Below, in pieces: positions 18,183 through 26,330 of a DNA stretch of 64,000 nt. A program made the translations under genes and the position numbers. Position 1 is the stretch's first letter; every line of letters begins with the position of its first letter. The DNA comes from JBMYRH01 sp049602155 (GTDB lineage: Bacteria > Myxococcota_A > UBA9042 > PHBI01 > JBMYRH01): assembly GCA_049602155.1 (NCBI GenBank), contig JBMYRH010000014.1, positions 62,001 to 126,000 of the forward strand, written 5' to 3'. The notes beneath the pieces are model-generated. The model was not told the DNA's origin and did no database searches. It saw only the letters and a list, made by a program, of their open reading frames with translations.

Positions 18183-18347
18183 TTAGGGCTGTTCGTCACT
18201 CTGCTTGGGCTTCGGGGGATCCAGCCATCGCTCAAGGACCTGCATGAAGGGCGCCTCTTTGACGTTCGCCATCAGCTTCGCGCGCTCTTTGAGTCGCCTC
18301 ACGCGCGCTTGAAGCTTCAGATCTTGCTGACTCGGTCGGGTCGTCAT
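18183..18347 (-). CDS. small basic hypothetical protein (54 aa)
   Basis: This is a short open frame convergent with the ribonuclease gene, 6 nt away. From the ATG at 18347 it reads MTTRPSQQDLKLQARVRRL and onwards: a basic amphipathic helical stretch and a Pro/Lys/acidic tail. There are no membrane segments and no recognised family. Another in-frame ATG at 18365 would add six residues. The upstream sequence has no clear ribosome-binding site, so it could be spurious. It fills the gap between two genes, which mildly supports it. Confidence 0.4.
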   Translation of the reverse strand: MTTRPSQQDLKLQARVRRLKERAKLMANVKEAPFMQVLERWLDPPKPKQSDEQP

Positions 18348-18450
18348 CGCTATAATGCTTCTCATTGAGTGAGCGAAGGGGCGTGTTCGTCAACGTCGAT
18401 GATAGCGCTTACAGGCGGCGCTCTGAAGTCCAATCTGACGCAGTTGACGG

Positions 18451-21400
18451 TCAGCACCCTCCAGTCGTGTTGCACGCCGCGAGGCTCCCCAAGATCCCAG
18501 GGTTGCCGCCGCCACCGTTGGCTCCACTGGAGGTGCCACCGCTGCCGCCGCTCCCTGCAGAGCCACTTGAGAAGCTGTTGCCCGACTGACTGACGTCCGA
18601 ATTGTAGTGGTAGATGCCGTAGCTATGGCCACCACCGCCGCCGCCGCCGCCGCCGCTGTGTCCGCCGTCGCCGCCGTCACCGCCGTGTCCGCCGCGCTTC
18701 GAGTCGCCATCTTGCTGGCCGCCGTTGCCGCCATCGCCACCGGGTTGACCAGAGCCTCCAGAGCCTCCAGAGCCTCCACTTGCGCCGTTACCGCGGATGA
18801 ACGTGACGCTCGTCACGGTCAGGTCAGAGCTGTAACCAAAGACACCGAAGCTGCCTCCGCCGCCTTTCCCTGCGGAGCCCGCCGAGGAGGCGCGACAGCC
18901 GCCAGCGCCGCCACCGCCACCACCGGCACCATACGAGTCCGTTCCGTCATCACACCCCCCGGAACCGCCTCCTCCGCCGCCGCCGCCGCCGTGGGAGCCG
19001 ATGCCGCCAGATGCACCGTCTTTTGCATACCAATAGTAGCTGATCAGGCGACCTTTCGTGGCCGCACCAGAGCCACCACTGCCGTTGCTCTTGCCGCCGT
19101 CTTCGGCGTCCTCACCTTGAGCACAGGTGCCGCCGCCGCTCCCTGAGTCGCCGCCGTTGCCTCCAGAGCCAGAGCTGCCGTTATCACCACTGGTCGCGCT
19201 GCAGTTACTGCACAGCCCCGTCCAGCCGCAGCTGGTGTCCATCTCGCCGCCGTTGCCGCCGCTGCCCCCCGAGGTGGTGGTCCCTGAGCAGGATCGGCTG
19301 CCGCCGGATCCGCCTCCGCCGTGGGAGGAGTTGTTGCATGGCGTGTTGTACTGGTCAGCGTTTCCACCATTTGAGCCGCTCGGTGCGGCTGCCTTCGAGG
19401 CGCTGTTACCCGAGCTGCCGCTTTGACCGCTGTAGCCATTGCCTTGCTCAATGGTCATGCGTCGGAAGGTGACGTCGCCGCCACGGATGTGCGCGCCATA
19501 GCTGCTGCGACCTTGTCCGCTCGAGATGCGGCCGTTGGCGTTGGGGGCGTTGAGCGTCAGATCGGCCACGATGGTGTCGATGTTGACGCCGCGCAAGACG
19601 AGATACTGGCCGACGGTGCTGTCGTAACCGCCGTTGATGGTGACCTCGTGTCCTGGGACAGTGTGCGCGTCGCGGACCCACCCACTGTCATAGCCCCCGA
19701 AGAGCCAGATGTTGTTCTTCAAGGTGATAGGGCCGCTGTAGGTGCCCGCTCGGATGTAAACATGCTCTTTCCCGAGCGCGATCGCGCGGGTCATCGCGTA
19801 GCTGATGCTCGCGCAGGGACCTTTTTTTCCACAGTCACCTGAGGTCGCGCCCCCGGTCGCGACGAACACGGCGTTACTCGCGTCGCCGTCGACACCGTCG
19901 CAGTTCTCGTCGGCGAAGGCGCTGCTTGGGGTCTCTGGAGCTCCATAGGTCGCTACGCTGCTGTAGTCCTCTTGCCAGCCGCTCAGACCACCGCAGGACT
20001 GAACGGTCCCTTCACAAGCCCCCAATTGGTTGTCGTTGAGCGGGGCGCTCAGCCCCTCATCGACCCCCCCGGTGCAGTTGTCGTTGATGCCGTTACAGAG
20101 CTCTGCTTGCCCGGGGTTGATGTTCGGGTCTGTATCCTGACAGTCCCCGCCACCGGAGAGGCACGTGAGCGGCGTTCCCTCGACGTCCATGTTCTCGTCG
20201 CAGTACCCGTCGTTGTCATCGTCGCAGCCCTCGTCGACCCCGCCGACGCAGTCATTGTCGACGTTGTCACAGCGCTCTGTGGCGTTGGGGTGGACCTCGT
20301 CGTTAGCGTCATTGCAGTCCCCTTCGCCCAGGGGGCACGCGCTCGGTGAGCCGACGACGGTCATACTGGCGTCGCAGTAGTTATCTCCGTCGTCGTCGCA
20401 GCCCTCGTCGACACCTTGTCCACAGTCGTTGTCGAGGTTATCGCAGAGCTCGGTCGCGCCCGGGTGGATGGCTGCTTGCCCTAACGCGTCGGCGCAATCG
20501 CCTCCGCCTAGAGGGCAGACCGGGGGGAGCCCGACGGTGATCATATTGGCGTCGCAGTAGTCATCCCCATCATCATCGCAGCCCTCGTCGACGCCTTGTC
20601 CGCAGTCGTTGTCTACGCCGTCGCAGAGTTCGGTCGCGCCGGGGTGAATGCTCTCCGAGGTGTCGACGCAGTCGTTGCCACCTTGGGTGCAGATCGCAGG
20701 CGAGCCCAGGATGATCATGTCGGCGTCGCAGTAGCCGTCTCCGTCGTCGTCACAGCCCTGATCCACACCGAACGCGCAGTCGTTATCGACGTCATCACAG
20801 ATCTCGGTCGCGCCAGGGTTGATGCCGATTTGAGTGTCGTCACAGTCACCGATGCCGTTTGGACAGACGCTGGGCGCACCGATCACCGTCATCGTGATGT
20901 CGCAATAGTCATCACCGTCGTCGTCGCACCCTTCGTCGATCTCGCCGTTGCAGTCGTTGTCGACTCCGTCGCAGATCTCACCGTCTCCTGCGTCTCCGTC
21001 CGTCGAACAGATCAAAGCGACGCCATCTGGAGTGCAGATCACGAGCCCCCCCGAGCAAGCACCTGAGCCGCAGGAGTCGCCTTTGTTCAGGCTGCCTTGC
21101 GAGGGATCGTCGTCATAGGTCACGGTGCCGTCGACGAAGGGACCATCGACCTCACCATCACAGTCGTTGTCGACGTCGTCACATAGCTCGGCTGCGGCTT
21201 CGTTGATCGCGTCGTCGGAGTCCACGCAGTCATTGCCGCCGAGGGGGCAGACCGCGGGGAGGCCGACGAGGGTCATGGTGGCGTCGCAATAGTCGTCCCC
21301 GTCATCGTCACAGCCCTCGTCGATGCCTTGCGCGCAGTTGTTGTCGATGTCGTCGCAGAGCTCTGTCGCCCCAGGGTGGATCGCCTCGTTCGTGTCATCG

Positions 21401-24400
21401 CAGTCGTCTTGGCCGAGCGGGCATGTGGTCGGCTCCCCGACGACCTCCATCGCGGCGTCGCAGTAGTCGTCGCCGTCGTCGTCGCAGCCCTCGTCAACGC
21501 CGCCTGCACAGTTGTTATCTAGGTCGTCGCAGAACTCGCTCGCGTTGGGATTCACGGCGTCATTGGTGTCGGAGCAGTCTCCTGCGCCGAGCGGGCAGAT
21601 GGCGGGTTGGCCGACGACCTCCATGGCGCTGTCGCAGAAGTCATCTCCATCGTCGTCGCATCCCTCGTCGACGCCGCCTGCGCAGTTGTTATCTAGGTCG
21701 TCGCAGCGCTCCTCTGCGCCCGGATGAATGGTGTCATCATCGTCTTGGCAGTCCCCTGGGCCGAGCGGGCAAGCCGCCGAGGCGCCGACGTGCGTCATCG
21801 TCACGTCGCAATAGTCGTCTCCATCGTCGTCGCACCCTTCGTCGATGTCATCGGTGCAGTTGTTGTCAACGTCGTCGCAGACTTCGACGGCGCCAGGGTG
21901 AATCGCAGGCAATTCATCGGCACAGTCCCCGCCGCCCATCACGCAGACCGCGGGCGCCCCGACGATGACCATGCTGATATCGCAGTAGTCGTCGCCGTCA
22001 TCGTCACAGCCCTCGTCGATGCCGCCGACGCAGTTGTTGTCCAGGTCATCACAGGCTTCGACTGCGCCAGGGTAGACCTCCTCATCGTTGTCTGCGCAGT
22101 CTCCGCCTCCGAGCGGGCATGTGCTCGGGAGCGAGACTACGCTCATGGAGGCGTCGCAGTACCCGTCTCCGTCGTCATCGCAGCCGAAGTCGATGCCGTC
22201 GACGCAATCGTTGTCGATGTCGTCACAGAGTTCCTCAGCGGTCGGATGGATCGCGTCGTTCGAGTCGTTGCAGTCGCCAGTCCCGGCGCTGCACACGGCG
22301 GGGGCACCGATGACCACTGCGGAGGCGTCGCACCAGCCGTCGCCGTCGCCGTCGCAGGCCTCATCGACGCCGTCGACGCAATTGTTGTCGGCGTCGTCGC
22401 AGAGCTCTGGGGCGCTTGGGTAGATGTCGTTTCGTGTGTCGTCGCAGTCCCCGCCGCCCATGGCGCAGGCGCCCGGGAGCCCCACTGTGATCATCGTGCC
22501 GTCGCAGTATCCGTCGCCGTCGTCGTTGCACCCTTCGTCTTGGGTACCGTCACAGTTGTTGTCGATATCATCGCAGATCTCCGTCGCGCCGCTGTGAATG
22601 TCCGGGAGGTCATCATTGCAGTCTCCGTCGCCGTTAGGGCAGACGGCCGGGGCGCCTTCGACGCTCATGTTCTGATCGCAATAGCCATCGCCGTCGTCAT
22701 CACAGCCCTCGTCGACGCCGCCGGTGCAGTTGTTATCGACGTCGTCACAGGTCTCGATCATGTTGGGGTGAATCAACTCGGCGTCATCGTCGCAGTCGCC
22801 TCCTCCGAGGGGGCAGATGGCCGGCGTTCCGACCAGCTCATTGTTGACGTCGCAGAACCCGTCACCGTCATCATCGCAGCCCTCATCCGTCTCTCCATCG
22901 CAGTCGTTGTCGATGTCGTCACAGAGCTCACCGCCTTCCGGGGAGTTTGAGCAGACGAGGGTCACCGAGTCTGCGCTGCAGATCACGGTCCCGCCGTCAC
23001 AGAGGCCGGCGCCACACGCGTCGCCCTTAATGAGGCCAGTCGACCCGCTAGGGTCGTCATAGGTCACCGAGCCACCGTCGATGTAGGCTTCATCGGTCAC
23101 GCCGTCGCAGTCGTTGTCCACGTTGTCGCAGATGTCGACATCCACGGCGCTGTGCGTCGAGCAGACGATAGAGCCCATGTCCGCGCCACAGACGACCAGC
23201 CCCCCTCCACACGCTCCAACACCGCATGCATCACCCTTGGTGAGCCCCTCGGTGCCATCCAAATCGACCAGGCTGAAGCTGCCACCGACCGTGTACGCCT
23301 CATCCGTCGCGCCATCGCAGTCGTTATCGAGGCCGTCACAGATGTCGTCGCTCGCCATCCCCGCCGATGAGCACGTCAGCTGGGTGCCCTCTGGGGTGCA
23401 GCTCACGACGCCACCCGCGCAGGTCCCGACCCCACAGGGGGCCCCCAAGGTCAGCGGGGTCGCGCTGCTCGGGTCCGTGAAGGTGACCGTGCCACCGGCC
23501 GCGTAATCCTCATCGGTCATGCCATCGCAGTCATCGTCCAAGCCATTGCACAGGTCCGGCGAGACGTTTGAGGTCGTCGAGCAGACGAGCCCGCTGCCGT
23601 CCTCGCTACAGAGGACCTCGCCATCCCCGCACAGCCCTGCGCCGCAGGTCTCGCCGAGGGTCAGTCCCTCTGTGCCGTCGAGGTCCGTGAAGCTGATCGT
23701 GCCACCGGCGGCGAAGTCTTCGTCCGTGACGCCATCGCAGTCGTCATCGAGACCGTTGCACGACTCCTCGGTCACCTCTCCCACTGTGGAGCAGGCCAGG
23801 GTCACCAGGTCATCGCCACAGGTGACGACACCTCCGCCGCAAGCCCCCGCACCGCAGGCCTCACCGAGGGTGAGATCGGAGGTCCCGTCCAAGTCGGTCA
23901 GCGTCTCCTCTGGGGTCTCCGGTTCCGCACAGCTGATGCTGTCGTTATCACAAGCCCAGACCCCGAATTGGCAGTCATCGTCGTCCGCTCCGTCGCAGGC
24001 CTCTCCGAGGTCGGGGAAGTCCTCATCGGTCGCCCCATCACAGTCGTCGTCCAGCGCGTTACACAGCTCGACGAGGTCTCCGGCCTCCTGACAGCTCACC
24101 CCTGCACCATCGCAGGTCCACAGGCCGTCCTCGCAGAGGTCGACGTCGGCCCCGTCACAGGGTTGACCGAGCTCAGCGAAGTCCTCGTCGGTCGCCCCAT
24201 CACAGTCATCGTCCAGCGCGTTGCACAGCTCGCCAGCGACGCTGTCGGAGTCCGTGCAGATCGTCGTGCCGTCGTCGGCGCAGCTCCAGGTGCCGCCCTG
24301 ACAAAGGTCCGCGTCGTCGCCGTCACAGGGTTGGCCGAGCTCTGGGAAGTCCTCATCGGTCGCCCCATCACAGTCATCATCCAGGGCGTTGCACTCCTCA

Positions 24401-25185
24401 GCGGCAGGCGCGTCGCCCTCGCAGGCGCTCAGGCCGTTGGCCTCACAGCGCCGTGCGCCGGGGCACGCCCCGAGATCGTTGGCGACGGCGCATTGAGTCT
24501 CCGCTGCCACCTCGATAGCCCAGCTTGAGCAGGCGCACTCCGCCTCATCGGCGGGCATGCAAAGCGGCGTGATGACGCCGTCTACGTCTGTGTCGAGGCA
24601 GTCGGAGCCCGCTGGGCAGCCAGTGCCGTTGAGGCATGCCGTCGCACAGTAGGACCCCATCGCCTCTCCGTGACTGACGCAGTGACTGTTGACCCCTGTG
24701 GCCGTCGGGTGGGCGCAGTCGGCGTCGCCATCACAAGGACGGCAGTAGGCCAAGTGGGCGTAGATGCAGATGAACACTGGGTCGCCGGCGCCGCTCGCTA
24801 CAGATTTACACTCAAACCCCTCTGGGCAGCTGTCATCGCACGTCTTGGTGCACATGGTGCCGTCAGGCCCCTCGACACACCATCCGCTCAAGCAGTCGTC
24901 ATTGTCGTCACAGGGGGACCCGAGGCACCCTGGGCAGGGCGCGTCGACGTCCTCAAGGGTGACGTCCTCAGGGGAGTCCCCTGAGGTGACGCTCTCTGCG
25001 TCTCCCTTGGACGTGGAGGTCGCATCGAAGGGGTTGAGGGGGTCCGTCGCGTCCACAAGGGGATCAAAGCTAGGGACCCCCGCGTCGCTCTCGATGGACG
25101 CGTCTTGGCTCGCGATTCCGGTGCCCGTAGAGCATCCCGCCAGGACCAAGAGCGCAAATCCTATCCCGTATATGGCTCGATTCAT
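18451..25185 (-). CDS. giant MopE-repeat lipoprotein with Gly-rich C-terminus (2244 aa)
   Basis: The ATG at 25185 has GGAG 7 nt upstream and opens MNRAIYGIGFALLVLAGCS, a clean lipoprotein signal. Upstream frame extension to 25245 lacks these. Order of parts: an acidic Ser/Asp spacer; Cys-rich EGF-like knots; three units ELCNALDDDCDGATDEDF; five units of about 69 residues around DLDGTEGLTLGETCGAG and CNGLDDDCDGMTDEDY; fifteen units of about 58 residues of form CDDDGDGYCD...GGGDC...IHPGA...CDDxDNNC; a right-handed beta-helix-like segment (VYIRAGTYSGPITLKNNIW); and about 330 residues of Gly/Ser-rich sequence with scattered Cys pairs, ending NTTGGC. The Asp/Cys units match the MopE copper/metal-binding motif family (Pfam Cu-binding_MopE). 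The likely role is a long, Ca/Cu-binding surface adhesin or scaffold; this is inference. Confidence 0.88.
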   Translation of the reverse strand: MNRAIYGIGFALLVLAGCSTGTGIASQDASIESDAGVPSFDPLVDATDPLNPFDATSTSKGDAESVTSGDSPEDVTLEDVDAPCPGCLGSPCDDNDDCLSGWCVEGPDGTMCTKTCDDSCPEGFECKSVASGAGDPVFICIYAHLAYCRPCDGDADCAHPTATGVNSHCVSHGEAMGSYCATACLNGTGCPAGSDCLDTDVDGVITPLCMPADEAECACSSWAIEVAAETQCAVANDLGACPGARRCEANGLSACEGDAPAAEECNALDDDCDGATDEDFPELGQPCDGDDADLCQGGTWSCADDGTTICTDSDSVAGELCNALDDDCDGATDEDFAELGQPCDGADVDLCEDGLWTCDGAGVSCQEAGDLVELCNALDDDCDGATDEDFPDLGEACDGADDDDCQFGVWACDNDSISCAEPETPEETLTDLDGTSDLTLGEACGAGACGGGVVTCGDDLVTLACSTVGEVTEESCNGLDDDCDGVTDEDFAAGGTISFTDLDGTEGLTLGETCGAGLCGDGEVLCSEDGSGLVCSTTSNVSPDLCNGLDDDCDGMTDEDYAAGGTVTFTDPSSATPLTLGAPCGVGTCAGGVVSCTPEGTQLTCSSAGMASDDICDGLDNDCDGATDEAYTVGGSFSLVDLDGTEGLTKGDACGVGACGGGLVVCGADMGSIVCSTHSAVDVDICDNVDNDCDGVTDEAYIDGGSVTYDDPSGSTGLIKGDACGAGLCDGGTVICSADSVTLVCSNSPEGGELCDDIDNDCDGETDEGCDDDGDGFCDVNNELVGTPAICPLGGGDCDDDAELIHPNMIETCDDVDNNCTGGVDEGCDDDGDGYCDQNMSVEGAPAVCPNGDGDCNDDLPDIHSGATEICDDIDNNCDGTQDEGCNDDGDGYCDGTMITVGLPGACAMGGGDCDDTRNDIYPSAPELCDDADNNCVDGVDEACDGDGDGWCDASAVVIGAPAVCSAGTGDCNDSNDAIHPTAEELCDDIDNDCVDGIDFGCDDDGDGYCDASMSVVSLPSTCPLGGGDCADNDEEVYPGAVEACDDLDNNCVGGIDEGCDDDGDDYCDISMVIVGAPAVCVMGGGDCADELPAIHPGAVEVCDDVDNNCTDDIDEGCDDDGDDYCDVTMTHVGASAACPLGPGDCQDDDDTIHPGAEERCDDLDNNCAGGVDEGCDDDGDDFCDSAMEVVGQPAICPLGAGDCSDTNDAVNPNASEFCDDLDNNCAGGVDEGCDDDGDDYCDAAMEVVGEPTTCPLGQDDCDDTNEAIHPGATELCDDIDNNCAQGIDEGCDDDGDDYCDATMTLVGLPAVCPLGGNDCVDSDDAINEAAAELCDDVDNDCDGEVDGPFVDGTVTYDDDPSQGSLNKGDSCGSGACSGGLVICTPDGVALICSTDGDAGDGEICDGVDNDCNGEIDEGCDDDGDDYCDITMTVIGAPSVCPNGIGDCDDTQIGINPGATEICDDVDNDCAFGVDQGCDDDGDGYCDADMIILGSPAICTQGGNDCVDTSESIHPGATELCDGVDNDCGQGVDEGCDDDGDDYCDANMITVGLPPVCPLGGGDCADALGQAAIHPGATELCDNLDNDCGQGVDEGCDDDGDNYCDASMTVVGSPSACPLGEGDCNDANDEVHPNATERCDNVDNDCVGGVDEGCDDDNDGYCDENMDVEGTPLTCLSGGGDCQDTDPNINPGQAELCNGINDNCTGGVDEGLSAPLNDNQLGACEGTVQSCGGLSGWQEDYSSVATYGAPETPSSAFADENCDGVDGDASNAVFVATGGATSGDCGKKGPCASISYAMTRAIALGKEHVYIRAGTYSGPITLKNNIWLFGGYDSGWVRDAHTVPGHEVTINGGYDSTVGQYLVLRGVNIDTIVADLTLNAPNANGRISSGQGRSSYGAHIRGGDVTFRRMTIEQGNGYSGQSGSSGNSASKAAAPSGSNGGNADQYNTPCNNSSHGGGGSGGSRSCSGTTTSGGSGGNGGEMDTSCGWTGLCSNCSATSGDNGSSGSGGNGGDSGSGGGTCAQGEDAEDGGKSNGSGGSGAATKGRLISYYWYAKDGASGGIGSHGGGGGGGGGSGGCDDGTDSYGAGGGGGGAGGCRASSAGSAGKGGGGSFGVFGYSSDLTVTSVTFIRGNGASGGSGGSGGSGQPGGDGGNGGQQDGDSKRGGHGGDGGDGGHSGGGGGGGGGHSYGIYHYNSDVSQSGNSFSSGSAGSGGSGGTSSGANGGGGNPGILGSLAACNTTGGC
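20053..22878 (-). repeat. tandem 58-codon (about 174 bp) MopE repeats, 15 units
   Basis: Fifteen head-to-tail units encode C-D-D-D-G-D-x-Y-C-D, about 12 variable residues, C-P-L-G-G-G-D-C, I-H-P-G-A, then C-D-D-x-D-N-N-C and D-E-G. Most are exactly 58 residues; one has a 2-residue insertion and one carries an inserted unit of the other repeat type. Units share long DNA identity around the CDDDGDDYCD codons, so copy-number change by recombination is possible. Confidence 0.9.
22879..23912 (-). repeat. second repeat family of the giant lipoprotein, about 69 codons, 5 units
   Basis: Five tandem units begin with a T-F/Y-T-D-L-D-G-T-like strand, then L-T-L-G-E-x-C-G-x-G-x-C-x-G-G, a Cys pair, and C-N/D-G-L-D-D-D-C-D-G-x-T-D-E. 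A sixth copy is embedded in the other repeat array near 20950-21150. The boundaries are approximate. Confidence 0.8.
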
Positions 25186-25363
25186 CGAAAGACTCCATGT
25201 CAGCAAGGCACACCTCGCCCTCACAATCGATCCCCCCCGAGCCACCGCAGTCTAGCGATCCGGCGGTCTCAGCTCCAGCGCTTGCCCTGGAACGCGCGGG
25301 ATTTATGAATGCCCATTAGAGCAGGCAGGCGTTTGTTTGTGAACAAGAGCGCACCCTTCGGGT

Positions 25364-25392
25364 TTGACAGAGGGTCAGCAGAGGGAGATCCT
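25364..25392 (+). promoter_or_regulatory. promoter candidate for the sterol-desaturase-like gene
   Basis: A perfect TTGACA (25364-25369) is followed after 17 bp by GATCCT, a poor -10. It lies 33 nt before the start codon. The remainder of the 239-nt divergent gap (25186-25424) holds a short inverted repeat TTGTT-N4-AACAA at 25333-25346 and nothing else I can support. Confidence 0.32.
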
Positions 25393-25424
25393 CAACCTCC
25401 GAAGCTCAAAGGAGCCCGCTCAAG

Positions 25425-26285
25425 ATGCCGCGCCCGCTCATTACTTACGGGCTCTTCCCGTTCACGTTCGTCGCCGCCTTGGCGACCGCCTCATGGGCCA
25501 TCGCCGAGGGTTGGAGCTACGGCATCACGCTCATCGGTATCACCGCCGTGGTCATCCTCGTGGTCGCGGTGTGTGAGAGGCTGCACCCTGCTTACCCTGA
25601 GTGGAACACCTCGCAGGGAGACATCATCACGGATCTTTGGCACGGGCTCGTCTCCAACGTGACCTTGCCTGAGGTCTTGAAGCTGGGCCTCCTCGCTGCC
25701 CTCGTCTCAGTGGATGCGTCCGCTGGAGGTGGCGTGGGCCTGTGGCCCGATGAGTGGCCCTTGGGTGCTCAGCTCGCGCTCGCCCTCATCGTCGGTCAAT
25801 TCGGCGAATATTGGGCACATCGTCTGCTCCACACCGTGCCGTTTCTGTGGCGCTTTCATGCGGTCCACCATAGCCCGGGCCGGCTCTACTTTTTGAATGC
25901 TGCCCGCTTTCATCCCGTCGACACAGCCCTGCTCTTCTGCGTGGGGCTCGCGCCTCTGATGGTCCTCGGCGCTGGGCCGGACCTGATGCTGTTGATGATG
26001 ACCTGGATTTCGACGCACGGTCTCTTTCAACACTGCAATATTCATCTGCGATTGGGGCCCCTCAACTATGTCTTCAGTATGGCGGAGTTGCACCGCTGGC
26101 ATCACTCTCTGGATTTGAAAGAAGCCAACCGCAACTACGGCAACAACATCCTCTTTTGGGATCTCGTCTTCGGGACCGTGTACTGGCCGAAGGACAGAGA
26201 TGCCTCGTCCACGATTGGCAACAACATCCCCGGGTATCCCAAGGGCTACCTTGCCCAGCTGCTTGCACCGTTTCGTGATTCCTAG
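25425..26285 (+). CDS. sterol desaturase / fatty acid hydroxylase superfamily membrane enzyme
   Basis: The 286 residues have four or five hydrophobic segments and the tripartite His motif of the di-iron membrane oxygenases: HRLLHTVPFLWRFHAVHHS in the middle, then ELHRWHHSLD and NYGNNILFWDLVFGT. Such enzymes hydroxylate or desaturate sterols, carotenoids or membrane lipids; the substrate is unknown. AAAGGAG lies 10 nt before the ATG. It is transcribed away from the giant lipoprotein gene and toward a CotH-like lipoprotein gene. Confidence 0.9.
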   Translation: MPRPLITYGLFPFTFVAALATASWAIAEGWSYGITLIGITAVVILVVAVCERLHPAYPEWNTSQGDIITDLWHGLVSNVTLPEVLKLGLLAALVSVDASAGGGVGLWPDEWPLGAQLALALIVGQFGEYWAHRLLHTVPFLWRFHAVHHSPGRLYFLNAARFHPVDTALLFCVGLAPLMVLGAGPDLMLLMMTWISTHGLFQHCNIHLRLGPLNYVFSMAELHRWHHSLDLKEANRNYGNNILFWDLVFGTVYWPKDRDASSTIGNNIPGYPKGYLAQLLAPFRDS

Positions 26286-26330
26286 CCGGCCGCTCGCTAT
26301 CGATGCCGCGATCCGTGATACTGTGACGTG

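Noticed and set aside
18351..18356. Perfect TATAAT on the + strand facing the 3' end of the giant gene
   Set aside because: Several such hexamers are expected by chance in 64 kb, and the best -35 (CTGACT) is poor. No sense gene follows, so an antisense RNA promoter is not supported.
20053..22878. CRISPR-like appearance of regularly spaced near-identical blocks
   Set aside because: The period is 174 bp and the conserved blocks encode an in-frame protein repeat. There are no 20-40 bp direct repeats with unique spacers and no cas genes.
21724..22950. A 408-codon rightward open frame (and many others) opposite the giant MopE-repeat gene
   Set aside because: It is the antisense shadow of a GC-biased, Asp/Gly/Cys-rich repeat. 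It has no ribosome-binding site and its composition (Val/Ala/Arg-rich, no domain) follows from the repeated codons on the other strand.
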